From an uncultured beta proteobacterium (GTDB lineage: Bacteria > Pseudomonadota > Gammaproteobacteria > Burkholderiales > Burkholderiaceae), in assembly GCA_903845455.1 (NCBI GenBank), contig CAIMXN010000038.1, positions 1 through 7,095 of the forward strand: a stretch of 7,095 bases of DNA, given 5' to 3'. Below the pieces are notes generated by a model. It saw only the letters and a program-made list of their open reading frames with translations. It did no database searches and was not told the DNA's origin. Position numbers and translations under genes: made by a program. Shown piece after piece: positions 1-6,645 of the stretch. How positions within the stretch are numbered: position 1 is the stretch's first letter; every line of letters begins with the position of its first letter.

Positions 1-9
1 AGAAGCTAT

Positions 10-1902
10 TTAGAGGATTTTAGCGATTTTGTTGCGGGCAACTTTCGGCTGAGGAATTGACATGTCGCATTCATCAAACCAAGTATGTACATCCTGCTCT
101 AGCCCAACACCATGCATGAAGTTATAGATAGCCTTTTTAAGGCCTTGACCTAAGGCATCATGATCAACGCCACTCGGATCAAAAAACGCAATGTCGTTCT
201 TCGCAAAACTCACCGCAGGAAGCGGCATTAAAGTAATGCCGTATTCCTCTGGGTTTTGACCAACAGGCGAATGAACGGTACAGGTAAAGCGATGAAAGAA
301 TCCACTTTGGATGCAACCGTTCTCGAACAGTTGACGCACATATTCCAAAGCGTCTACAGTCTCTTGTACTGTTTGTGTTGGGAAGCCATACATAAGGTAG
401 GCATGCACCAAAATTCCTGCATCAGAAAAACCTTTTGTCACACGAGCCACCTGCTCTACAGTGACACCTTTTTTCATCAGATTGAGCAACCTATCTGACG
501 CCACCTCTAAACCGCCAGACATGGCAATACAACCACTCTTTGCGAGCAACTGTGCCAGCTCGGGGGTAAACGTTTTCTCAAAGCGAATATTTCCCCACCA
601 AGAAATCATCACCTTACGTCGAATGAGTTCTTCTGCAAGCGTTTTCAAAATCTTAGGTGGTGCAGCTTCATCGACAAAATGAAATCCTGTTTGCCCAGTC
701 TCAGCAATAATTTGTACGATGCGATCGACTAACAAGCTAGCGGATGCCGTTTCATAACGAGAGATGTAATCTAAGTTGACATCACAAAAACTACATTTCT
801 TCCAATAGCAACCATGTGCAACGGTCAGCTTATTCCACCGACCATCGCTCCAAAGGCGGTGCATCGGGTTAAGCATATCCAGTAGAGATAAATAAGAATT
901 TAAAGGCAAGCCGTCCCAAGTTGCTACACCAACATCCTCAAATGGAATATCAGGTTCTTGCCAACTCATCAATTGAACTTGACCAGCATCATTGCGAACA
1001 AAGGTGCGGACCAATCGCTCTATTGACCGCTTGCCTGCGAGATGTTCCAGGATATTGAGTAAAGGTCTCTCACCAGAATCGAGACTGATGAAATCAACAT
1101 AATCAAAGATACGGGGTTCCGTAAGTTCACGCAATTCAGTATTGACATAACCACCCCCCAAAGCAATCTTGATCTTTGGATGCTGGGTTTTGATTGTTTG
1201 GGCAATTCTGAGAGCTGCATACATTGCGCCTGGAAAAGGTACTGACAAAATAACGAGGCTCGGTTGATGCCTCTCTACTGCTTGGATTGTTAATTTCTGT
1301 AAATGCACATCCATTAATGTAGGCTTGGTAGCCAAGGCATCAGCTAATGGTGTAAAGGTAGGTTGACTACTCGCTAGCGACTCTGCATAGCGCACAAACT
1401 CGAAACGATTATCCACAGCATCCCGTAATACATCTGATAAGTCGTTTAAATATAGGGTAGCTAGATGACGCGCCCGATCGTGTGAGCCCAATACTCCAAA
1501 AGCCCAAGCTAAGGGATCAGCAGAATCCTCATCATCATAGGCATCAAGAGAGAAAAAACGAGGGCCTTCTGGTAAAAAATCACGGGAATTAATACGATGA
1601 CTCAAAGTACTATCGCGCCCCTGCAGAAATGCGATCACGGGCTCAATCGTATCTTGATAGATCTCAAAGTAATCTAAGAAATAATTTACGCTGGTACTAC
1701 GCTCTTCTTCGGGCAGATTAAGAGCTTGAGTACGTATCTCAGAGATGCCTTGTGAGGTAAAGAAACTTAACACTAGAGCAAGCGCTAAATCCTCTTGAAC
1801 CGCATCAATCTTGCGGGATCTTAAAAAGCCAGTGAGATAAGCAGTCGATGGATACGGTGTATTGAGCTGCGTCATCGGCGGAATCAGACTAAGAACCTTC
1901 AT
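10..1902 (-). CDS. B12-binding-domain radical SAM protein, function unknown
   Basis: Probable radical S-adenosylmethionine enzyme of 630 residues, cytosolic (no signal peptide or membrane segment seen). The N terminus (1-40) looks like the first strand and helix of a cobalamin-binding fold, with PPMTQLNTPYPS at 8-19. A long, mostly helical stretch (about 45-205) follows. The Rossmann-like part then resumes with SVPFPG (220-225) and GGGY (249-252). No DxHxxG cobalamin motif is placed as in MetH, so B12 would bind base-off or not at all. The radical SAM barrel carries Cys365, Cys370 and Cys373 (CYWKKCSFC), spaced CX4CX2C rather than the usual CX3CX2C, and continues to about 540 (SGGLE 462-466, YGFPTQT 505-511). 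A conserved-looking C-terminal part includes AIYNFMHG (591-598). The ATG start overlaps the stop of the DUF455 gene by 4 bases (ATGA), with GGAG 5 bases upstream, so translation is probably coupled. Fold and class are well supported; substrate and product are unknown. Confidence 0.9.
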   Translation of the reverse strand: MKVLSLIPPMTQLNTPYPSTAYLTGFLRSRKIDAVQEDLALALVLSFFTSQGISEIRTQALNLPEEERSTSVNYFLDYFEIYQDTIEPVIAFLQGRDSTLSHRINSRDFLPEGPRFFSLDAYDDEDSADPLAWAFGVLGSHDRARHLATLYLNDLSDVLRDAVDNRFEFVRYAESLASSQPTFTPLADALATKPTLMDVHLQKLTIQAVERHQPSLVILSVPFPGAMYAALRIAQTIKTQHPKIKIALGGGYVNTELRELTEPRIFDYVDFISLDSGERPLLNILEHLAGKRSIERLVRTFVRNDAGQVQLMSWQEPDIPFEDVGVATWDGLPLNSYLSLLDMLNPMHRLWSDGRWNKLTVAHGCYWKKCSFCDVNLDYISRYETASASLLVDRIVQIIAETGQTGFHFVDEAAPPKILKTLAEELIRRKVMISWWGNIRFEKTFTPELAQLLAKSGCIAMSGGLEVASDRLLNLMKKGVTVEQVARVTKGFSDAGILVHAYLMYGFPTQTVQETVDALEYVRQLFENGCIQSGFFHRFTCTVHSPVGQNPEEYGITLMPLPAVSFAKNDIAFFDPSGVDHDALGQGLKKAIYNFMHGVGLEQDVHTWFDECDMSIPQPKVARNKIAKIL

Positions 1903-2699
1903 GGTGACTCCATTAGACTTAACTCTTCGGCAGTAAAGCCTGCCTGCTGACGGGCCTCGATATTAAAAGGACCTCTTAAGGTTGGTGCATGATATTTCTT
2001 AGCAAGCTCTCTATAAGTCGTGATTGGGGATACATTATCCCTGGCACATAAGAAATTAAACCAGTGGTTACCAATCAATACATGCCCGATTTCATCTCTG
2101 AGAATAATCTCTAGAATTTCGACTGCCCTGTTATCCTTAATTTGCTTGAACCGATCACGAATTCCAGGAACTGCATCTAGGCCCCTTGCTTCCATTGTTC
2201 TCGGAACCAGCGCCATTCTAGCAATCACTGCATCTGTCGTTCTCTCCACCATCTCCCACAAACTATTGTGGGCTGGAAAATCACCATAGGTAAATCCAAA
2301 CGACTGCATATGCCCATTCACTAAACTGAAATGGTAAGCCTCTTCTTTAGCAACCTTTAACCACTCTTCATAGTATTGCTGGGGCATATCCGGAAAACGC
2401 CAGATAGCATCCAAAGCAAGATTCATGGCATTAAATTCAATATGCGCAAGCGAGTGCAATAGGATTGCTCTGCCTTCAATGGTAGTCATTTTTCTTTTTG
2501 GAGCTTGTAAAGGCGGAACTAGCTCTGGCTTGAGGGGTCGCCCAGGCAGCGTTAACTCTTGAAAATCAAAGTTAGCGGAAAGGTCTAAAGCAACGCGTTG
2601 CTGTTGATACTCATCAAATAAGTGATGAAGCTGCTTTACTTTAGTCTGTGGATCAGTACTTGCCAATATTGCGAGGCAAGTTTCTCGTAACTCGAGCAT
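1899..2699 (-). CDS. DUF455 ferritin-like protein, putative diiron protein
   Basis: Soluble, all-helical protein of 266 residues, recognised as the DUF455 type of ferritin-like protein. A full diiron ligand set is visible in order (numbering from the ATG at 2699): Glu88 in HIE, Glu120 and His123 in EAYH, Glu170 in TMEARGLD, and Glu203 and His206 in EIGH. This E, ExxH, E, ExxH pattern is that of ferritin-like diiron oxygenases and oxidases; the PRTMEARGLD stretch is typical of DUF455. The biochemical role is not known to me. Start choice: the frame is open to a GTG at 2732 that overlaps the guaA stop by 10 bases, but no Shine-Dalgarno site precedes either start. I prefer the ATG because the domain motif (LRETCLAIL...DPQTK) begins right after it. 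The stop overlaps the start of the radical SAM gene by 4 bases, which suggests the two products are made together. Confidence 0.87.
   Translation of the reverse strand: MLELRETCLAILASTDPQTKVKQLHHLFDEYQQQRVALDLSANFDFQELTLPGRPLKPELVPPLQAPKRKMTTIEGRAILLHSLAHIEFNAMNLALDAIWRFPDMPQQYYEEWLKVAKEEAYHFSLVNGHMQSFGFTYGDFPAHNSLWEMVERTTDAVIARMALVPRTMEARGLDAVPGIRDRFKQIKDNRAVEILEIILRDEIGHVLIGNHWFNFLCARDNVSPITTYRELAKKYHAPTLRGPFNIEARQQAGFTAEELSLMESP
1908..1911 (-). promoter_or_regulatory. Ribosome binding site of the radical SAM gene
   Basis: GGAG on the minus strand lies 5 bases before the ATG at 1902 and inside the last codons of the DUF455 gene. It fixes the start of the radical SAM gene at the ATGA overlap and is the clearest Shine-Dalgarno site in the left half of the window. 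Confidence 0.65.
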
Positions 2700-2722
2700 G
2701 GGTGATAGCAGGCTTAAGTTGC

Positions 2723-4330
2723 CTACTCCCACTCGATGGTTGCTGGCGGTTTTCCACTGATGTCATACACAACTCGATTGATACCACGTACTTCATTGAT
2801 GATGCGATTAGAAACTTTGCCTAATAATTCATGAGGTAAATGTGCCCAGTGTGCAGTCATAAAGTCCTGCGTTTGTACAGCTCTGAGGGCCACGACATAT
2901 TCATAGGTTCTGCCATCGCCCATCACACCTACTGACTTTACTGGCAAGAAGACAGCAAAAGCCTGACTTGTTAAGTCATACCAGGATTTTTGACTGACTT
3001 CATCAATCGTATTGCGCAACTCTTCAATAAAGATGGCATCAGCACGTTGCAGCAAGCTAGCAAACTCTGCTTTTACTTCACCTAAGATACGAACTCCTAG
3101 TCCCGGTCCTGGGAATGGATGGCGATAGACCATCTCACGCCGTAAACCTAAGGCAACACCCAACTCGCGCACCTCGTCTTTGAAGAGCTCACGCAAGGGT
3201 TCAAGCAATTGGAGATGCATATCTTCAGGCAAACCACCAACATTATGGTGACTCTTAATAGTATGAGCGCCCTTCTTACCTTTACCAGCAGATTCAATCA
3301 CGTCGGGATAGATAGTGCCTTGTGCAAGCCACTTGGCGTTCTCAATTTTTCCTGATTCAGTCTGAAAGATTTCCACAAATTCTCTACCGATAATTTTGCG
3401 TTTTGCTTCTGGATCGGCAACTCCTGCTAACTTGCCCATAAAGGTAGCGGCGGCATCAACACGAATCACTTTTACACCTAAGTTGCGGGCAAACATTTCC
3501 ATTACCATATCGCCTTCGTTTAGACGAAGCAAACCATGGTCAACAAAGACGCAAGTGAGCTGATCTCCAATCGCACGATGAATAAGAGCAGCCGCAACAC
3601 TAGAGTCCACACCGCCTGATAAACCAAGAATGACTTCATCGTCACCGACTTGCTTGCGAATATGTTCAACCGCTTCAGCGATGTAGTCACCCATGACCCA
3701 ATCAGATTTGCAGGCGCAGATCTGATGTACAAAACGTTCAATAATGGCAGTCCCTTGAATGGTGTGGGTCACTTCTGGGTGGAACTGGAAGGCATAGAAA
3801 CGGCGCTCTTCATCAGCCATGCCGGCAATCGGGCAAGACTCGGTAGAAGCCATCAACTTAAATGAAGGTGGCAGTGTTGTGACGGAATCACCATGGCTCA
3901 TCCATACCTTCAGAATGCCATAGCCTTCGCTAGTGGAAAAATCCTGAATACCTTTAAGTAGGTTGGTATGGCCATGAGCGCGTACTTCTGAGTAACCAAA
4001 CTCACGGGCTTTGCCTAAGGACTCAGCAGAGGCTACCGCACCACCCAATTGGGTAGCCATTGTCTGCATACCATAACAAATACCGAGAACGGGAACACCA
4101 AGCTCGAAAACAATTTGTGGAGCGCGAGGACTTCCCTCTTCGCTGACTGAACTTGGACCACCCGAAAGAATAATGCCCTTACCACCCTGCTCTTGAATAA
4201 ATTGACGAATAAATTCTGGATCACAATCATAGGGATGAATTTCCGAATACACCCGTGCATCGCGCACGCGTCTTGCAATAAGTTGAGTTACTTGTGAACC
4301 AAAGTCGAGAATCAGTATTTTGTCATGCAC
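2723..4330 (-). CDS. guaA: GMP synthase (glutamine-hydrolysing)
   Basis: Converts XMP to GMP using ATP and the amide nitrogen of glutamine, the last step of GMP synthesis, in the cytosol. Numbered from the GTG at 4330 (535 residues, normal for the family; E. coli has 525). The class I glutamine amidotransferase domain (about 4-205) has its nucleophile Cys85 in GICYGMQ and the His184/Glu186 pair in FQFHPEV. The ATP pyrophosphatase domain has the PP-loop SGGVDSS (238-244). The C-terminal dimerisation and XMP-binding part follows, with HPFPGPGLGVR and a final IEWE. The frame is open to a TTG at 4363 that overlaps the guaB stop by 8 bases. I prefer the GTG because family members begin at HDKILILDFGSQ and a weak AAGG (4342-4345) lies 11 bases upstream of it. 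The gene directly follows guaB, so both steps from IMP to GMP are co-transcribed. All catalytic motifs are intact. Confidence 0.97.
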   Translation of the reverse strand: MHDKILILDFGSQVTQLIARRVRDARVYSEIHPYDCDPEFIRQFIQEQGGKGIILSGGPSSVSEEGSPRAPQIVFELGVPVLGICYGMQTMATQLGGAVASAESLGKAREFGYSEVRAHGHTNLLKGIQDFSTSEGYGILKVWMSHGDSVTTLPPSFKLMASTESCPIAGMADEERRFYAFQFHPEVTHTIQGTAIIERFVHQICACKSDWVMGDYIAEAVEHIRKQVGDDEVILGLSGGVDSSVAAALIHRAIGDQLTCVFVDHGLLRLNEGDMVMEMFARNLGVKVIRVDAAATFMGKLAGVADPEAKRKIIGREFVEIFQTESGKIENAKWLAQGTIYPDVIESAGKGKKGAHTIKSHHNVGGLPEDMHLQLLEPLRELFKDEVRELGVALGLRREMVYRHPFPGPGLGVRILGEVKAEFASLLQRADAIFIEELRNTIDEVSQKSWYDLTSQAFAVFLPVKSVGVMGDGRTYEYVVALRAVQTQDFMTAHWAHLPHELLGKVSNRIINEVRGINRVVYDISGKPPATIEWE

Positions 4331-4355
4331 GAAAGGGACGGCCTTAAATGAAGTC

Positions 4356-5819
4356 TTAGTCAATATGGTAATTCGGCGCTTCCTTAGTGATTTTCACATC
4401 ATGGACATGCGACTCACGCACACCTGCTGAAGTGATTTCCACAAAATTTGCTTTCTCGTGAAGTTCTTCAATTGTGCGGCAACCTAAATAACCCATTGAT
4501 GAACGAATACCACCAGTCAATTGATGCAAGATCGCGAGCACGCTACCTTTATAAGGAACTTGCCCTTCAATACCTTCTGGTACAAGTTTTTCTGCATTAG
4601 CAACAATGTCGCTTTGGAAATAACGATCAGCAGAACCATCGGCCATGGCACCCAAAGAACCCATGCCACGATAACTCTTGTATGAACGTCCTTGATACAA
4701 GAACACTTCACCAGGTGCCTCTTCTGTGCCGGCAAACATCCCACCCATCATGACGGAGCTTGCACCTGCTGCTAAGGCTTTGGCAACATCGCCTGAATAA
4801 CGCACTCCACCATCCGCAATTAACGGTATGCCAGTGCCCTTGAGGGCATTAGCTACATTGACAATGGCGCTGATTTGAGGAACACCAACACCAGCAACAA
4901 TACGCGTTGTGCAAATAGAGCCAGGTCCAATACCAACCTTGACACCATCAGCACCATGATCAGCCAATGCTTTTGCAGCGTCGCCAGTAGCAATATTTCC
5001 ACCGATGACTTGCACTTGTGGATAATTTTTCTTCACCCATTTGACACGATCTAATACGCCCTGACTATGACCGTGCGCAGTGTCGACAACGATAACGTCA
5101 ACACCCGCACGAACCAACAACTCAATGCGCTCATCATTATCTGGACCAACACCCACCGCAGCACCGACGCGCAACTTACCTTCGCTGTCTTTACAGGCAT
5201 TGGGATGCTCAGTCGCTTTCAGAATATCTTTAACGGTAATGAGTCCGCGCAATTGAAACTTGTCATTAACAACCAGAACCCGCTCTAAGCGGTGGTGACT
5301 CATTAAACGTTTTGCCTCGTCTAATGTGCAACCCTCTTTAACCGTAATAAGGCGCTCACGAGGTGTCATCTTGGTTTTTACTGGTGCATCCAAATCTTCT
5401 TCGAAGCGTAAGTCGCGGTTAGTAATGATGCCGACAACTTCTTTGCCGGTGAGGACTGGGAATCCAGAAAAACCATGTTCACGTGATAACTGAATGACGT
5501 GACGCAAGGTGGTATCCGGACTAACCGTGATTGGATCCCGAAGAACGCCAGACTCATAACGCTTCACCTTGGCGACTTCACGTGCCTGTTCAGTAGGTGT
5601 TAAGTTTTTATGAACAATGCCGATACCACCTTCGCTGGCCATGGCAATCGCCAATCGACCTTCAGTTACGGTATCCATCGCTGCGGACACCAAAGGTGTA
5701 TTAAGTGAAATATCTCGAGTTAACTTACTAGCCAGACTGGCATCTCGAGGAAGTACCGATGAATAAGCCGGTACGAGGAGCACATCATCAAAAGTGAGTG
5801 CTTTTTGAATGAGTCGCAT
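4356..5819 (-). CDS. guaB: Inosine-5'-monophosphate dehydrogenase
   Basis: Oxidises IMP to XMP with NAD+, the committed and usually rate-limiting step of guanine nucleotide synthesis; cytosolic tetramer or octamer. At 487 residues it has normal bacterial length. The TIM barrel starts with LTFDDVLLVPA (8-18) and SAAMDTVTE (45-53). It is interrupted by a pair of CBS domains (about 93-205), which in this family bind adenine and guanine nucleotides and tune activity. The barrel then continues with the catalytic loop GPGSICTTR, where Cys303 forms the thioimidate with IMP. Further on are the phosphate-binding ADGGVR (335-340), the MGSLGAM flap region (386-392) and the Arg399-Tyr400 pair that activates water. 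The ATG at 5819 has AGGGG 5 bases upstream. Neighbours are rnfH 25 bases upstream and guaA downstream. All key residues are present. Confidence 0.98.
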   Translation of the reverse strand: MRLIQKALTFDDVLLVPAYSSVLPRDASLASKLTRDISLNTPLVSAAMDTVTEGRLAIAMASEGGIGIVHKNLTPTEQAREVAKVKRYESGVLRDPITVSPDTTLRHVIQLSREHGFSGFPVLTGKEVVGIITNRDLRFEEDLDAPVKTKMTPRERLITVKEGCTLDEAKRLMSHHRLERVLVVNDKFQLRGLITVKDILKATEHPNACKDSEGKLRVGAAVGVGPDNDERIELLVRAGVDVIVVDTAHGHSQGVLDRVKWVKKNYPQVQVIGGNIATGDAAKALADHGADGVKVGIGPGSICTTRIVAGVGVPQISAIVNVANALKGTGIPLIADGGVRYSGDVAKALAAGASSVMMGGMFAGTEEAPGEVFLYQGRSYKSYRGMGSLGAMADGSADRYFQSDIVANAEKLVPEGIEGQVPYKGSVLAILHQLTGGIRSSMGYLGCRTIEELHEKANFVEITSAGVRESHVHDVKITKEAPNYHID

Positions 5820-5824
5820 GAAAA

Positions 5825-5829
5825 CCCCT
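5825..5829 (-). promoter_or_regulatory. Ribosome binding site of guaB
   Basis: AGGGG on the minus strand, 5 bases before the guaB ATG, in the 25-base gap after rnfH. It supports the chosen start. Confidence 0.55.
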
Positions 5830-5843
5830 AGTCACAAAAACAG

Positions 5844-5849
5844 ATTATA
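5844..5849 (-). promoter_or_regulatory. Candidate -10 box upstream of guaB
   Basis: A perfect TATAAT on the minus strand overlaps the rnfH stop codon, 24 bases before the guaB ATG. A start about 7 bases downstream would give a leader of roughly 17-20 bases that still contains the AGGGG site. No good -35 element lies at 16-19 bases; the nearest resemblance, TTGCCG at 5874-5879, is 24 bases away. This is a weak prediction based on one box. Confidence 0.3.
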
Positions 5850-6195
5850 GCCTCCTAGCCTTTCTTTTGGCTGCGGCAACCTGGAATTTGGCATCCTGAT
5901 TTTGATTGGCTTTCTTGCGACGGACCGTCTTTGGGTCAATTAAGAGCGGGGAATAGAGCTCTAACCTGTCGTCAGCATAAATAGGACTATCCCAGTCTTT
6001 ACGCTTACCAAACACCCCAAAACAGCCTTTTCTAGCTAAAACGGGGTCTTCTGGGCTACTAGCAATACCCGCTTGGATGAGCGCCTGCCCAACAGTGGCT
6101 CTTTCACCCTCGACAAATTTGAGCTGAAATAACCTCATTACTGGCTCACCCGCTCTAGCATCACAGATCAGGATCTCAATGGGATTACTGGCCAT
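5845..6195 (-). CDS. rnfH: RnfH family protein (UPF0125, RatB)
   Basis: Small cytosolic protein of 116 residues with a ubiquitin-like beta-grasp fold. The RnfH family is named from a nitrogen-fixation electron-transport locus, but most members sit next to ratA with no rnf genes nearby, as here; the molecular function is not established. Family marks are the start IEILICDA (6-13), GCFGVFGK (57-64) and the near-terminal YSPLLIDPKTVRRKKA (81-96). The tail is very basic (KRKARRL at 110-116) and could contact nucleic acid or ribosomes, which is inference only. The frame is open further upstream to an ATG at 6264, but that would overlap ratA by 80 bases and add sequence unlike the family. The ATG at 6195 overlaps the ratA stop by 11 bases and fits the family start, so I chose it. 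The gene is probably co-transcribed with ratA. Confidence 0.9.
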   Translation of the reverse strand: MASNPIEILICDARAGEPVMRLFQLKFVEGERATVGQALIQAGIASSPEDPVLARKGCFGVFGKRKDWDSPIYADDRLELYSPLLIDPKTVRRKKANQNQDAKFQVAAAKRKARRL

Positions 6196-6619
6196 ATATG
6201 TCTTCAGCCCGCTTGACGAAGCAGTCAATAAAAGTTCCGGCAATATGCCCAAATACAGGTCCAATGATCTTATCGAGAATGCTGCTCTTAAACTCCCAAT
6301 GAAGCTTAAATTCCACCTTGCAAGCGTCTTCCTTCAGAGGAATGAAATTCCATTGGCCAGAAAATTGTTTAAAAGGGCCATCTATAAAGACCATATCAAT
6401 GGTTTCAGGGTGATGGTTGATATTGCGGGTATGGAAGTACTGCGTAATACCCTTGAACTTAATATTGATTTTGGCTTCTAAAACAGTGTCTGTTTGCTCA
6501 AAAATCTCCACCCCGCCGCACCAAGGCAGAAACTCCGGGTAACGAGCGACATCAGTTACCAAGCCGTACATTCGCTCAGCTGACTGCCCAATTAAAACGG
6601 TCTTGTAGACGTCTGCCAT
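6185..6619 (-). CDS. ratA: RatA / Coq10-type START domain protein
   Basis: Protein of 144 residues in the RatA/Coq10 branch of the polyketide cyclase/START superfamily, a helix-grip fold with a hydrophobic cavity. In E. coli RatA was described as a toxin that binds the 50S subunit and blocks 70S assembly; mitochondrial Coq10 relatives bind ubiquinone. Which role applies here cannot be told from sequence. Visible marks are the early strand VYKTVLIGQSAERMYGLVTD (4-23), the signature YPEFLPWC (27-34), GPFKQFSGQW (81-90) in the strand region, and the long C-terminal helix (about 112-142). Length is normal. The gene is divergent from smpB with 26 bases between the two ATGs, a common proteobacterial arrangement, and overlaps rnfH by 11 bases. 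No strong Shine-Dalgarno site is seen before its ATG. It is often annotated as a type II toxin, but I see no antitoxin of known type beside it. Confidence 0.92.
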   Translation of the reverse strand: MADVYKTVLIGQSAERMYGLVTDVARYPEFLPWCGGVEIFEQTDTVLEAKINIKFKGITQYFHTRNINHHPETIDMVFIDGPFKQFSGQWNFIPLKEDACKVEFKLHWEFKSSILDKIIGPVFGHIAGTFIDCFVKRAEDIYGQ

Positions 6620-6645
6620 AATCGATCTTGAGAAGCTAAATAAAT
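6617..6645. promoter_or_regulatory. Divergent smpB/ratA start region with candidate smpB -10 box
   Basis: Only 26 bases (6620-6645) separate the two divergent start codons, so at least part of each promoter must lie inside the opposite gene. On the plus strand CATAAT (6617-6622, five of six matches to TATAAT) could be an smpB -10 box, with transcription starting near 6629. GAGAAG (6630-6635) is then a possible smpB ribosome binding site 10 bases before its ATG. I found no convincing -35 for it and no good promoter for ratA. The divergent layout is certain; the elements are tentative. Confidence 0.3.

Noticed and set aside
1294..1311. DVHLQK in the radical SAM protein, resembling the cobalamin DxHxxG motif
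   Set aside because: It ends in Lys rather than Gly and sits just before the strand that carries SVPFPG, not in the loop after the first strand as in MetH; likely chance.
2020..2289. 89-codon plus-strand frame inside the DUF455 gene
   Set aside because: Antisense to a gene with clear diiron motifs; the translation resembles nothing I recognise.
2709..2724. Short inverted repeat AGGC/GCCT with a 7-base loop at the end of guaA
   Set aside because: The stem is only 4 base pairs with no following T run, and genes continue at once in the same direction; not a credible terminator.
5820..5844. Guanine riboswitch or other leader control before guaB
   Set aside because: The gap after rnfH is only 25 bases, far too short for a purine riboswitch, and no such fold is visible.
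6179..6481. 100-codon open frame on the plus strand opposite ratA
   Set aside because: It lies antisense to a well-recognised gene, has no family resemblance and no clear ribosome binding site; a shadow frame.
6185..6619. RatA plus RnfH as a toxin-antitoxin system
   Set aside because: The RatA/RatB naming suggests it, but RnfH is not an established antitoxin and both are conserved core genes; there is no sequence evidence for a TA module.
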